Notes under the pieces: model-generated
Database searches by the model: none
The model's input: only the letters and a program-made list of their open reading frames with translations
What the model was told of the DNA's origin: nothing
DNA from: Snodgrassella gandavensis
GTDB taxonomy: Bacteria; Pseudomonadota; Gammaproteobacteria; Burkholderiales; Neisseriaceae
Direction: 5' to 3'
DNA: 64,000 bases
NCBI RefSeq assembly: GCF_914768025.1
Contig: NZ_CAJZCE010000008.1
Span: forward strand, 1 to 64,000
Translations under genes and position numbers: made by a program
Shown: in pieces, positions 1 to 8,771 of the stretch
Position numbering within the stretch: position 1 is the first letter of the stretch
Layout: each line of letters starts with the position of its first letter

Positions 1-1830
1 ATCAATAAAAATACTACCCTTGCCGTCGGAGTCATAAATCTTATCCTTGCCATCGCCGCTATTGAAATAATACTTGTCTGCGCCATCACCGCCCACCAGA
101 ATATCATTGCCCTTACCGCCCCTGAGCGTATCATTGCCGGCACCGCCAAACAGATAATCATCACCCTCTCCGCCAGAGATATCATCACTGCCCTTGCCGC
201 CAACAATCACATCCGCCAGCTTGCCGCCCTCTATCTTGGTATTGCCATTGCCCAGCATCACCACCTGATGGGCGTTATCGCCAGCCTTGGCAACCGTACT
301 CCAGCTTTGCCCGGTTTGCTCATCGCGAAATACAATCGCATCTTTGACGCCGAAGCCGTACTGTTTACGAATCGATTCAACTAATGATTCTTGTTGCCGA
401 TAGATATGGCGCATGGAAAAATCAATGCTGGTATGGCCATCAATTTGTTCAACTTGATCTTTTAACACCTGATTATATTCTTTTGCCTGAGCAAGGCGCA
501 TTTCCTGAATCATCCAGGTGCGCACCTTAATCCATTCTTCACCTACATCATCAATTTTGCGTACCGCCGGCGTTTTGTCCGGATTGAGTATCACCACCGG
601 ATTAAGCTGCATCAGTGCATTCAGATACAGCGATACCAGTTGTTGATTGCCTTTTTTTTCCCATGTCTGCAACTGCAATAATAATTTTTCCGGCAGCTCA
701 TCGATAAACGCCAGCTGGTGTTTAAATTCAAACTTGCCCGGCTGGCCGGCAAGCTCCTGACGATGACCATTTACCGGATCAAAGACAAATCCCCATCCTT
801 TATCGGTAAAATTATCGTGATTAATGCTATTAATCCGCGGATTGGATGGATTAATGCTGTTGGTATTTAATACTGCAGCCATAATCCACCGTGTTACCCC
901 CTTGCCGCCAGCTAATTCCCAGTTAAATCTGAATTGCTCTCGTGCAGCATCGGTATCTTTGTGATTAATAAAATATTGCCCAGTCGCCTGGTCAAATGGA
1001 GAAGCATAGTCCTTGTACCATAAGTTTTCCATACCTTCTTTACCAAATTCTTGCCAATAATCCTTTAGCGGGGCAAATCTGCTAGTATTATCCATCCACT
1101 TTTTCGCCAGTGCCTGATCAGCGCTGGAAATTGGCACTTTTTTATAGCAACTCCGAAGCAGCATTCCCCCAACCAGACCCAAACTCGCTGCCATTAGCTC
1201 TATCGCAGCAGAGGATTTAGGTGTACCAGTTAGTTTATCAATATAAATATACCCATTATGAGCATCTCTCATGATTTCAGATAATCCAAGGCTTTCAAAC
1301 CAGCTTTTTACACAAATACCTTCGGTTTCCCACATCTGCTCCCACAATAATTCGACAACCTGTTCGCCTTTGATTTCGCGCCCACCAATGAGTTTCCCCG
1401 ACGCATACTGTTCGATAAGGCGCATCGGCTCATACAGCGTCCAGTAATTAATATCAACATTATTATCTTTAAATACCTTAATATGAAATTCCCGCATTTC
1501 CTTATAGCTAATATCCTGACTAACACTACCCGAACCGGCTTTCTCCTCTAACATATCCAGATAACCCAAGGCCATGTTGTGGCGAATCTTATTGGTTTCA
1601 TCGGCGGTTAAAATATGGTTATGTTCATTCGCCACCGCCTGCATAAATTCCAGCGCACCATTACCAGTAATGGTATCTGCGGATGCTACCCCATAGGCCC
1701 ATTTGGCATAATGATAGCCACGTTTGGCCAGTTGCTGATACACCGCGCCAACATCGTACAAATCCCCATTTTCAATCTGTTTACGCCATGCCTGAATTTC
1801 GCTTTTGCTTACTTTTTGTGCTTCTAACAT
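1..1830 (-). CDS. RTX (hemolysin-type calcium-binding) protein, C-terminus outside window
   Basis: The minus-strand frame is open from the ATG at 1830 to the window edge (610 codons, no stop), so the gene is partial at its 3' end. A GGAGAG Shine-Dalgarno lies just upstream. The first ~510 residues match no domain I recognise and have no signal peptide. From about residue 525 the protein has glycine/aspartate nonapeptide repeats of the GGxGxDxUx type (for example GGEGDDYLFGGAGND, around positions 90-200), the calcium-binding RTX roll of type I-secreted proteins. It follows a lipoprotein gene by 45 bp. The order lipoprotein then RTX protein resembles neisserial frpD-frpC, but no sequence match was checked. 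No type I secretion genes are in the window. The activity (toxin, adhesin or other) cannot be told from what is visible. Confidence 0.88.
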   Translation of the reverse strand, partial: MLEAQKVSKSEIQAWRKQIENGDLYDVGAVYQQLAKRGYHYAKWAYGVASADTITGNGALEFMQAVANEHNHILTADETNKIRHNMALGYLDMLEEKAGSGSVSQDISYKEMREFHIKVFKDNNVDINYWTLYEPMRLIEQYASGKLIGGREIKGEQVVELLWEQMWETEGICVKSWFESLGLSEIMRDAHNGYIYIDKLTGTPKSSAAIELMAASLGLVGGMLLRSCYKKVPISSADQALAKKWMDNTSRFAPLKDYWQEFGKEGMENLWYKDYASPFDQATGQYFINHKDTDAAREQFRFNWELAGGKGVTRWIMAAVLNTNSINPSNPRINSINHDNFTDKGWGFVFDPVNGHRQELAGQPGKFEFKHQLAFIDELPEKLLLQLQTWEKKGNQQLVSLYLNALMQLNPVVILNPDKTPAVRKIDDVGEEWIKVRTWMIQEMRLAQAKEYNQVLKDQVEQIDGHTSIDFSMRHIYRQQESLVESIRKQYGFGVKDAIVFRDEQTGQSWSTVAKAGDNAHQVVMLGNGNTKIEGGKLADVIVGGKGSDDISGGEGDDYLFGGAGNDTLRGGKGNDILVGGDGADKYYFNSGDGKDKIYDSDGKGSIFID

Positions 1831-2809
1831 AGTGCTCTCCTTGGAAATAATCAACAGTTCTACTGCTACCAAAAACTAAGCTTTACCAATCTGTTTCCCC
1901 AGCAGCTTGCCTTCTGGGCTTACGCGCCAGCTATCCAGTATTTTGATAATATTGCCTTCCATCTCCTGCCACTGTGGCAGATAAGTACGGCTATAGCCCA
2001 GTCGTACTCTTATGTGCCATCTATCGTTATAAAACATATGGCTACAGGAATCTATATGGTGGGTAAATTCACACTTGATATAGGTTTTAATATTGCCCGC
2101 CTGATCTTTTTTAATCATTTTATCTCTAGCAAGAGTATCTGATTTCCACGGTTCGCCGGTTTCCGGATCAATACCATTATTTGCCCGATATACGGTTAGG
2201 CCATACAGCGGTTGTTCTTGCTGGATATACTCAATATTGGTTACTTCTTTTGATACTCTGAAGTCATCCTGAACCGTGAAATTAAAATTCAACGGCGCAG
2301 CAGCATCATATTCACCATAAATAATCACCCCAGCCCACGGAAAAGGTTTGCCATATGGGATTAAGGTTTCATTATCGTGGCGATAATCCTGTTGTGTTTG
2401 CCGGAATGAAGTATAGACATCGCCATCAGTAATCCGATACTGAAAACCAAATGATTCAATTGGCAAATCGTAAGATTCTGGCGGACGCTGGTATTTGGCT
2501 TTGATTTTGGGATCGGCAAAATCGCCCGGATCGCCTATATAACGTGCCCAGCCATCAATTACGCCAGCAGGGATGCTGATGGATTGAGTACCCAGCTTAC
2601 CAATGGTATCGGCGCGGCCACGGCTATCGCGATTATAGAATGGTACGGGTGCTTGCTGGGCTGGCTGTTCGCTCAAATAATAGTCACAGCTGGCAAGCAG
2701 CAATACCTGCCATAGCAGCACCACGATAAGCACAATCTTTTTATATCCAGACTTCATAAGCAGCCCTGTTGCTCTATGTTATAGAGTAAAAATTAACATA
2801 ATTTTTACA
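1566..2809 (-). repeat. Tandem duplication unit B (lipoprotein gene + 5' part of RTX gene)
   Basis: This stretch is near-identical to 2928-4182. Both units begin just upstream of a lipoprotein gene, with a shared leader containing gttgctctatgttatagag, and run through the lipoprotein into the first ~88 codons of the RTX gene. Unit B continues into the full RTX gene, while unit A breaks off. The small length difference is mostly the four extra codons in the unit A lipoprotein. Confidence 0.9.
1876..2757 (-). CDS. Lipoprotein upstream of RTX gene, copy B
   Basis: The protein has 293 residues. It starts with a lipoprotein signal peptide: basic N-terminus, hydrophobic run, and lipobox LLASC with Cys24 as the acylated residue. 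The mature part is rich in aromatic and polar residues and contains four to five cysteines that could form disulfides. I recognise no domain. It is a close paralogue of the 3237-4130 gene, differing mainly after the lipobox and in scattered residues. It ends 45 bp before the RTX start and is probably co-transcribed. By position it could be a surface anchor (as FrpD is for FrpC) or a cognate immunity/chaperone lipoprotein; neither role is shown by the sequence. Asp at +2 (CDYY) would favour inner-membrane retention in E. coli, a rule that may not hold in Neisseriaceae. Confidence 0.88.
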   Translation of the reverse strand: MKSGYKKIVLIVVLLWQVLLLASCDYYLSEQPAQQAPVPFYNRDSRGRADTIGKLGTQSISIPAGVIDGWARYIGDPGDFADPKIKAKYQRPPESYDLPIESFGFQYRITDGDVYTSFRQTQQDYRHDNETLIPYGKPFPWAGVIIYGEYDAAAPLNFNFTVQDDFRVSKEVTNIEYIQQEQPLYGLTVYRANNGIDPETGEPWKSDTLARDKMIKKDQAGNIKTYIKCEFTHHIDSCSHMFYNDRWHIRVRLGYSRTYLPQWQEMEGNIIKILDSWRVSPEGKLLGKQIGKA

Positions 2810-2916
2810 AAAATAAAATAAAAAGGTACTGATTTTTATATTTTTCTTGTTATATATATATTAAATACTGGTCAATATTGTAGTATTGATGCGACTGATG
2901 TCAGCTAAGGAAATAT

Positions 2917-3192
2917 TTATATTGCTGCCAAGGCCATGTTGTGGCGAATTTTATTGGTTTCATCGGCGGTTAAAATATGATTATGTTCATTCGCCACCGC
3001 CTGCATAAATTCCAGCGCGCCATGACCAGTAATGGTATCCGCGGATGCTACCCCATAAGCCCATTTGGCATAATGATAGCCACGTTTGGCCAGTTGCTGA
3101 TACACCGCGCCAACATCGGATAAATCCCCATTTTCAATCTGTTTACGCCAGGCCTGAATTTCGCTTTTGCTTACTTTTTCTGCTTCTAACAT
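2917..3192 (-). pseudogene. Truncated N-terminal copy of the RTX gene
   Basis: The frame from the ATG at 3192 encodes 91 residues matching the first ~88 residues of the 1830 gene (MLEAEKVSKSEIQAW versus MLEAQKVSKSEIQAW) with only a few substitutions. It ends in a non-homologous AAI-stop tail. The upstream AAGGA Shine-Dalgarno matches the choice of 3192; the longer frame from 3228 adds residues not present in the intact gene. The reading frame itself is undamaged, so a small protein could be made, but nothing suggests function. It sits 45 bp behind lipoprotein copy A, exactly as in the intact pair. Confidence 0.85.
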
Positions 3193-4182
3193 AGTGTTTT
3201 CCTTGAGATAATCAATAGGTTGTACCACTGCTAAAACTAGGCCTTACCAATCTGTTTGCCCAGCAGCTTGCCTTCTGGGCTTACGCGCCAGCTATTCAGT
3301 ATATTGATAATATTGCCCTCCATCTCCTGCCACTGCGGCAGATAACTACGGTTATAACTAATCCATACTTGGATATGCCAGTCATCGTTATAAAACATAT
3401 GACTACAAAAATTTTTATACTGGGTAAATTCACACTGGATATAGGTTTTAATATTGCCCGCCTGATCTTTGTTAATCATTTTATCTCTGGCAAGGGTATC
3501 TGATTTCCATGGTTCGCCGGTTTCCGGATCAATACCATTATTGGCCCGATATACGGTTAGGCCATACAGCGGTTGTGGCTGCTGGATATAATCAATATTT
3601 GTAACTTCTTTTGATACTCTGAAGTCATCCTGAACCGTGAAATTAAAATTCAATGGCGCAGTAGCATCATATTGACCATAGACACTTATGCTCGCCCACG
3701 GAAAAGGTTTGCCATATGGGATTAAGGTTTCATTATCGTGGCGATAATCCTCTTCTGTCTGCCGGAAAGAGGTATAGACATCGCCATCGGTAATGCGATA
3801 CAGAAAGCCAAATGATTCAATCGGCAAATCGTAAGATTCTGGCGGACGCTGGTATTTGGCTTTGATTTTCGGATCGGCAAAATCGCCCGGATCGCCCATA
3901 TAACGCGCCCAGCCATCAATTACGCCAGCAGGGATGCTGATGGATTGAGTACCTAGTTTGCCAATGGTGTCATAACGCTCACGACTATCCTGATTGCGGA
4001 ATGGTTCCGGTACCTGCTGCGCTGGTTGTTTTTCCGGCTGTTCGCTCAAATAATAGTCACAGCCGGCAAGCAGCAACACCTGCCATAGCAGCACCACGAT
4101 AAGCACAATTTTTTTATATTCAGACTTCATAAGCAGCCCTGTTGCTCTATGTTATAGAGTAAAAATTAACATAAATTTTACA
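2928..4182 (-). repeat. Tandem duplication unit A (lipoprotein gene + truncated RTX 5' end)
   Basis: Copy of 1566-2809 on the same strand. Similarity stops abruptly at ccaaggccatgttgtgg (2928 onward). After that point the RTX reading frame runs into a stop within two codons. The 120 bp between the units (2810-2927) is AT-rich and has no counterpart within either unit. The layout fits an unequal duplication followed by deletion of the rest of one RTX gene. Confidence 0.9.
3237..4130 (-). CDS. Lipoprotein, copy A (paired with RTX fragment)
   Basis: The protein has 297 residues, a lipobox LLAGC with Cys24, and no recognised domain. It is closely similar to the 1876-2757 protein over the whole length, with a four-residue insertion after the lipobox. 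It stays intact although its RTX partner has been cut to ~91 codons, so selection may act on the lipoprotein alone. The differing residues cluster partly around the conserved cysteines in the C-terminal third (for example CEFTQYKNFC versus CEFTHHIDSC), which could alter binding specificity. Roles considered are surface anchor for an RTX protein, or orphan immunity protein; both are inferred from context only. Confidence 0.87.
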   Translation of the reverse strand: MKSEYKKIVLIVVLLWQVLLLAGCDYYLSEQPEKQPAQQVPEPFRNQDSRERYDTIGKLGTQSISIPAGVIDGWARYMGDPGDFADPKIKAKYQRPPESYDLPIESFGFLYRITDGDVYTSFRQTEEDYRHDNETLIPYGKPFPWASISVYGQYDATAPLNFNFTVQDDFRVSKEVTNIDYIQQPQPLYGLTVYRANNGIDPETGEPWKSDTLARDKMINKDQAGNIKTYIQCEFTQYKNFCSHMFYNDDWHIQVWISYNRSYLPQWQEMEGNIINILNSWRVSPEGKLLGKQIGKA

Positions 4183-4675
4183 TTTGTGAAATGGCTAAAT
4201 GTTATTTTATGGTTAACTTTTCTACTATTAAATAAGTATTAATAGATAAATAAGGTTTGTGAGTTAGTTATGTTGTTAGGATATGTTATATATGGGGGAT
4301 AAATATTTTTGGATGGATAATTTGGGATTTAGTTTAGGTTTGATGGTATTTTGATAATTTATTAGGCATAAATTTGGTTTAGGCATGTTGTGCATTTATT
4401 GCTATGAGTTTGCAGTGTTTGGTAGTTAAGATGAGTAGCTTGGTTTTAAATACGTTTATATGGGTGTGAAATGTAGGCTGGTTTTGGTTGGTATGTAATT
4501 AAAGGAATTGAATAGATTATAGGAAATGCTGGTAAGCAGAAGATTAAGTGATGTTATGGGTATTACTGCTTGGCTGTTTTGATATTCGTGGTTTGCTTTT
4601 ATTGCTTTTTACCGGGTTTATGAGTTTTGTTTGGCGGCAATCGTGTCATTTTGTTTTTATGATGTATGTTGTTAC
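4183..4675. other. AT-rich intergenic stretch with no visible gene
   Basis: About 490 bp with strong T/G bias on the plus strand and frequent stops in all frames. I see no RNA gene, repeat or gene relic. It holds the promoter region for the divergently oriented 4130 lipoprotein gene, but no clear -35/-10 pair stands out. Confidence 0.5.
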
Positions 4676-4709
4676 GCTACCGGTAAGGTTTTACTGGTAG
4701 CGTTTTTTA
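4676..4709 (+). terminator. Hairpin with T-tract after the polysaccharide operon
   Basis: Arms cgctaccggtaa and ttactggtagcg (one mismatch) are followed on the plus strand by TTTTTT. It lies 15-45 bp beyond the stop of the minus-strand sugar transferase gene. The T-tract is on the plus strand, so it is either a terminator for an unseen plus transcript or a hairpin ending the minus operon with a weak downstream tract. Confidence 0.55.
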
Positions 4710-4724
4710 GGGGGGATGGCTGGC

Positions 4725-5963
4725 TTAGCGTGCGCCGAAGCCGGTGAGCATGGTTTTGAGGGTTTTGAAGAATATGAGTATGTCGAGTGAGAAGGAGAAG
4801 TGTTTGATGTAGTAAAAATCGTGTTCGATTTTTATTTGGGTTTGTTCGGTGTCGGCGGCGTAGCCTTGGGTAACCTGCGCCCAGCCGGAGATGCCGGGTT
4901 TGACGATGTGGCGATAGTCGTAGAAGGGGATTTCCTGAATAAACTGGTCGACAAAGATTTTTTGTTCAGGGCGGGGGCCGATAAGGCTCATGTCGCCTGT
5001 AAGGATGTTCCAGAACTGGGGCAGTTCGTCGATGCGAGTTTTGCGGATGATGTGGCCGATGCGGGTAACGCGGGCGTCGCCCAGTTGTGCCATCTGGGCG
5101 CCGTTTTTTTCGGAGTCGCTGCACATGCTGCGGAATTTGTAGATACAGAATTCGCGGCCGCCACGGCCGACGCGGTTTTGGCGGAACAGGATGTCGCCGG
5201 GGCTTTCGAGTTTGATGGCGATGGCGGTGATGAGCATTACCGGTAGGGTAATGGGGGCAGACAGCAGGATAAGCAGGATGTCGATAAGGCGTTTGATGAG
5301 GACGTAGGTGGGCGATGGCAGGAGGGAGCCGAGGTCGTTTTCGTACAGGTGATGGATTTTTACGCGGCCGGTCAGGAACTCTTCTACCTGACGGATGTTG
5401 TAGACGGGCATGCCGTCGAGGGTTTGGCGGGCAAGGAATTTCTGCCAGTGGTGGTCGAGCTCGGGTTCGTGCAGATCGGCTACGATGCCGTTGATGGTGG
5501 TGGCTGCGGGTAGGCTGGGGCTGGTGAGTTTTATCCAGTTGACGTTGGGCAATTGGTCGGCATTTAGGGCGCGGCCATAGGGCAGGTAGGCATAGGTGGT
5601 GATGAATCTGTTGCGGTAGTAGATATAGGCTACACACAAAAAGAGGGACAGGCAGCCGGCCATAAACAGGAACCATACGGTATAGGGCAGGTTGAAGAAT
5701 TTGGCGGCCATCCACATGCCGAAAAACCAGAAGAAGGTATGTGGCAGGGCGATGACGGCGGATTTTCTACCGGGAAAGTTGCTGAAGACGGACAGGGATT
5801 TGGTGTTGAGCAGGTGGGCAATGCCGGCAAGGATGGTGCTGGTGATGAAGGCGGCACGCCCCTGCGAGAAGCCTTTGATGGGCTCCATGATGGCCAGTGG
5901 CAATAGCATAACCAGCAGGGTTCCGAAGAGGAGGCGGCTTTTGTAGGACAGTAATTTTCGCAT
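4725..5963 (-). CDS. Undecaprenyl-phosphate sugar phosphotransferase (polyprenyl glycosylphosphotransferase)
   Basis: The protein has 412 residues. The N-terminal half has about four membrane segments. From about residue 222 a bacterial sugar-transferase domain (WbaP/WcaJ C-terminal type) follows, with KRLIDI, a membrane re-entrant hydrophobic stretch, the basic FRQNRVGRGG motif, YKFRSM and LIGPRPEQ. Family members transfer a sugar-1-phosphate from a UDP-sugar to undecaprenyl phosphate at the inner membrane, starting a polysaccharide repeat unit. It is the last gene of the operon running from 10243 and begins 10 bp after the GT2 gene, so translation is probably coupled; no strong ribosome site is visible. 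The sugar specificity cannot be assigned. Confidence 0.92.
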   Translation of the reverse strand: MRKLLSYKSRLLFGTLLVMLLPLAIMEPIKGFSQGRAAFITSTILAGIAHLLNTKSLSVFSNFPGRKSAVIALPHTFFWFFGMWMAAKFFNLPYTVWFLFMAGCLSLFLCVAYIYYRNRFITTYAYLPYGRALNADQLPNVNWIKLTSPSLPAATTINGIVADLHEPELDHHWQKFLARQTLDGMPVYNIRQVEEFLTGRVKIHHLYENDLGSLLPSPTYVLIKRLIDILLILLSAPITLPVMLITAIAIKLESPGDILFRQNRVGRGGREFCIYKFRSMCSDSEKNGAQMAQLGDARVTRIGHIIRKTRIDELPQFWNILTGDMSLIGPRPEQKIFVDQFIQEIPFYDYRHIVKPGISGWAQVTQGYAADTEQTQIKIEHDFYYIKHFSFSLDILIFFKTLKTMLTGFGAR

Positions 5964-5973
5964 GATGTGTGGT

Positions 5974-6795
5974 TTATTTGTTCAGGCGCAAATGTTGGTA
6001 GAGGTGCCCCAGCAGGCTGGTGGGCAATAGGCGGCTGCTGCCGCGCAAGGCAAAGCAGCTTAGGGCAGCTAGCAGGGGCTGGCTGCGGAGGCGACGTTTG
6101 AGCCGCAGTAGCTGCCATTCGCTGCTGAGGTAGCGCAGTCCGCGCCGGCGTGCATGCATGTTGTGGCCGGCACGGGCGTAGACGAGGGTTTCGGGTAGGT
6201 TGGCAGCGGGATAGCCGGCAGCCAGCAGACGCAGCCACAGGTTGTAGTCTTCCATCCACTGATGGTGCTGATAGCCGCCTACTGCCTGTACGGCGCTTTT
6301 GCGGTAAGCCACAGCCATGTGGTTGATGGGATTGCGCCACTGGGCATAGTGGCGGATGGCGCTGTCGGTAAGGGGTACTTGTCTGACGGCGCTGGTGTGT
6401 TCCGGGGTGGTGCTGAATTCGGCTATCTGGCCACTGAACAGGGCAATATGGGGATGTTGCTGGATGTATGCCCATTGGCGCGCAAAGCGCTCTGGTGCGC
6501 AGATGTCGTCGGTATCCATGCGCATGATCCATTCATGCCGGCAATGCTGCAAGCCGGCATTAAGGGCATTGCCAAGGCCGACGTGCTGTGGCAGGGGGAT
6601 GATTTTCAGCGGCAGGCGAGTTTGGTAGTGGCTGAGTACGTGCTGTAGTTCGGTGCCGATGGTGCCATCCAGTACCATGATGATTTCTTCGGGCTGTATG
6701 CTCTGAGCACACAGGCTGTCCAGACAGGCGCTGAGCCAGCTAGGCTGTTCTTGTGCATACAGGGAAAGCAAAATGGAAAAAGGACGGGTTTTCAT
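5974..6795 (-). CDS. Family 2 glycosyltransferase (AmsE-like)
   Basis: The 273-residue protein has a GT-A fold start (FSILLSLYAQEQPSWL), the RMDTDD metal-binding DxD region near residue 95, and a WMEDYNLWLRLL segment containing the ED motif typical of the catalytic base region in AmsE/WfgS-like GT2 enzymes. It should add a sugar to a lipid-linked repeat unit on the cytoplasmic face. It follows the Stealth gene after a 144 bp gap, the only sizeable gap in this operon, so a secondary promoter is possible. No strong Shine-Dalgarno precedes the start. Confidence 0.9.
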   Translation of the reverse strand: MKTRPFSILLSLYAQEQPSWLSACLDSLCAQSIQPEEIIMVLDGTIGTELQHVLSHYQTRLPLKIIPLPQHVGLGNALNAGLQHCRHEWIMRMDTDDICAPERFARQWAYIQQHPHIALFSGQIAEFSTTPEHTSAVRQVPLTDSAIRHYAQWRNPINHMAVAYRKSAVQAVGGYQHHQWMEDYNLWLRLLAAGYPAANLPETLVYARAGHNMHARRRGLRYLSSEWQLLRLKRRLRSQPLLAALSCFALRGSSRLLPTSLLGHLYQHLRLNK

Positions 6796-6939
6796 GGTGT
6801 TGGCAGCAGTAGATGTGTATGCCCGGGGTTTGTGAAGATTTGTTTATTATATCGCAACAATGTTGGCTGGTGCCGCTTGGCTGGCTGGCGCGGTGGGTTT
6901 GTGTGGTTAAATTAAGGCTAGTTGCTGATTTTTTTACAT

Positions 6940-8019
6940 TTATGCGCGTTGTTGTGGTGGCTGGCTGCTGTTTTGTTCGAATGAGGCTGGGGTGGGCAGG
7001 TAGTGTTCGTAGAATGCGCTTTGTGCGGCGTTGAGCTGTGCCAGTTCGTTGCTGTTGTTGCAGGTATCGTTGAGGCAGACGAAGCGGATTTCGGGGTGTT
7101 GATGCAGGTGGTCGATGGCGCGGTTGAGTTCGGTTAGGCTGCTGATGTTGCGTACGAAGCCGTCGTTGTGTTTGTGCGGGATGAAGGCGCCGCTGGCCAG
7201 ATGCCAGTAGCGGTTGAGGTAGATGGTGAGGTCGTTGCGGGCACGGAAGCGGTTGGTGGTGCAGGCGAGCATTTCGGGCTGGAAATGCTGGTAGACCTGT
7301 TGCAGGGTGCTGCGGGTATAGGGCTGGGGCTGGTGCCAGTGGGCAAACCAGAAGTAGTGGCGGTGGAGGTATTTAAGCAGGGCGTTGCTGAGTTTTTCGC
7401 GCAGGCTGTAGCTGGGGGCGAAAAGGTGTTGTGTGCTCAGGGTAGCGGGCTTATATACGCGGTTAATCAGGGCGATGTTGTTGTTGAGGGCGTCTACCCA
7501 GCTATTCTGGCCGCGCAGGCGGCGAAACAGGGCGTTGCGCTTTAGCCAGCCGTGACAGAGGAAGTCGACGGGCAGGCCATGCTGGAACAGGCGTTCGCGC
7601 GGGGTGGGGCGCAGGATAACGGTGTCGTCGTTGAGGTAAACGAAGTGTTCGCTCAGGCCTTGGAGGTTGACCAGATTCATTTCGATGGCGGATGAGTTGA
7701 ATACGGGCAGGTTCTGCGGCTGGATAAACAGTTGTGTGTGGTTGATGATTTTGATTTTTGGATGGTTGGTTTGTAGCCAGTGCGGGCGTTGGTTGGCGGT
7801 AATCAGGTAGATTTTGTGATACCACGGGCAGTTTTGTTCGATGGAGCGCAGTACGTAGCGCAGGGTGCCGAAATCTTGATAGCGGTTGCTGCTGGTGGCA
7901 TCGCTGCGCCCATGATGCTGGGGCAGGTAGTGGTTTTTTTCGGCCTGCCATGCTGGGTCGCTGCCGTCTACCCATGGCAGGACGAAGTCAATCGGGATGT
8001 TGTCGGTGTTGGTGTTCAT
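6940..8019 (-). CDS. Stealth-family capsular polysaccharide phosphotransferase
   Basis: The 359-residue protein shows the Stealth signature in order: CR1 near the N-terminus (IDFVLPWVDGSDP), CR2 (RYQDFGTLRYVLRSIEQNCPW then YLNDDTVI), CR3 (FAPSYSLREKL region) and CR4 near the C-terminus (CLNDTCNNS). Stealth proteins transfer hexose-1-phosphate or GlcNAc-1-phosphate to make phosphodiester-linked capsule; the meningococcal serogroup A, L and X polymerases belong here, and the family includes human GNPTAB. Its start overlaps the stop of the upstream gene (TAATG). The operon may therefore build a phosphodiester-containing surface glycan. Confidence 0.93.
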   Translation of the reverse strand: MNTNTDNIPIDFVLPWVDGSDPAWQAEKNHYLPQHHGRSDATSSNRYQDFGTLRYVLRSIEQNCPWYHKIYLITANQRPHWLQTNHPKIKIINHTQLFIQPQNLPVFNSSAIEMNLVNLQGLSEHFVYLNDDTVILRPTPRERLFQHGLPVDFLCHGWLKRNALFRRLRGQNSWVDALNNNIALINRVYKPATLSTQHLFAPSYSLREKLSNALLKYLHRHYFWFAHWHQPQPYTRSTLQQVYQHFQPEMLACTTNRFRARNDLTIYLNRYWHLASGAFIPHKHNDGFVRNISSLTELNRAIDHLHQHPEIRFVCLNDTCNNSNELAQLNAAQSAFYEHYLPTPASFEQNSSQPPQQRA

Positions 8020-8771
8020 TAATGTTTCCGTTTGAGCAGGGCGATGAGTTTCTGGCTGTTGCGGGCACCGAGGGTGGTACGCAGGAGGTTTAGCAGCCGG
8101 CGTTTGAGCTGGTCGATGTGTTTGCTGTCGTTGAGCCAGGTGCCATCGTAGTGATGAATGCAGATGGTGTTGGCGGTGCGGTTCAGTTCGTGGGTATAGG
8201 CATTTTTGGCCATGAAGTAGTCGCTGGGATAGACGCAGACGTAGCCGGGGATTTCCTGCTGCTGGTTGTTGAGGATAATGCCGTGTTGCTGGTAGAGCTG
8301 CTTAAATAGCTGGTTGATGGTGATGAGTTGCTGTGGGTTGAATTCGAGATTCTGGTATTGCTGCCAGATATCATGCATCAGGGTGCTGCCGGCTTCGCAG
8401 CCCATGACGCCGGCCTGTGGGTTACAGGTGAGCTGGCGAGTGTAGGGATTCATGCCCTGTTCGAAACCGGTAAAGCAGTGGTGGTGCAGGAAAGGGTCGA
8501 ATGAGGCCACCATCTGCACGTCGGTGTCCAGATAGATGCCACCGTGCTGATACAGTGCCTGAATGCGGCAGACGTCGGCAACAAAGGCATATTTGCCGGC
8601 GGTGTAGGCGGCGCGGGCGTAGCGGTTGGACAGATAGTCGAAGTTGTGTTCATTCCACAGTTGGATTTGGTAGTCGGGCAGAAACTGGCGCCAGCTATTC
8701 AGATAGCGCTGGGTGGTGGCAGGCAGTGGCTGGGGGCCAAACCAGCAGTAGTGAATCAGTTTGGGTATCAT
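8019..8771 (-). CDS. GT32-like glycosyltransferase with DxD motif
   Basis: The 250-residue protein starts IPKLIHYCWFG and contains GGIYLDTDVQ with the DxD motif, the classic layout of capsular polysaccharide synthesis proteins of the Gly_transf_sug group (GT32, Och1/mannosyltransferase-like). It likely transfers a hexose to the growing lipid-linked unit. It overlaps the flippase gene by ATGA and the Stealth gene by TAATG, so the three are translationally coupled. Confidence 0.9.
   Translation of the reverse strand: MIPKLIHYCWFGPQPLPATTQRYLNSWRQFLPDYQIQLWNEHNFDYLSNRYARAAYTAGKYAFVADVCRIQALYQHGGIYLDTDVQMVASFDPFLHHHCFTGFEQGMNPYTRQLTCNPQAGVMGCEAGSTLMHDIWQQYQNLEFNPQQLITINQLFKQLYQQHGIILNNQQQEIPGYVCVYPSDYFMAKNAYTHELNRTANTICIHHYDGTWLNDSKHIDQLKRRLLNLLRTTLGARNSQKLIALLKRKH

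Noticed and set aside
4800-5246. 148-codon plus-strand frame opposite the sugar transferase gene
   Set aside because: Antisense to a well-supported gene, with low-complexity composition typical of codon-bias mirror frames. The same holds for frames at 5630-6532, 7168-7545, 7502-7975 and 9578-9937.
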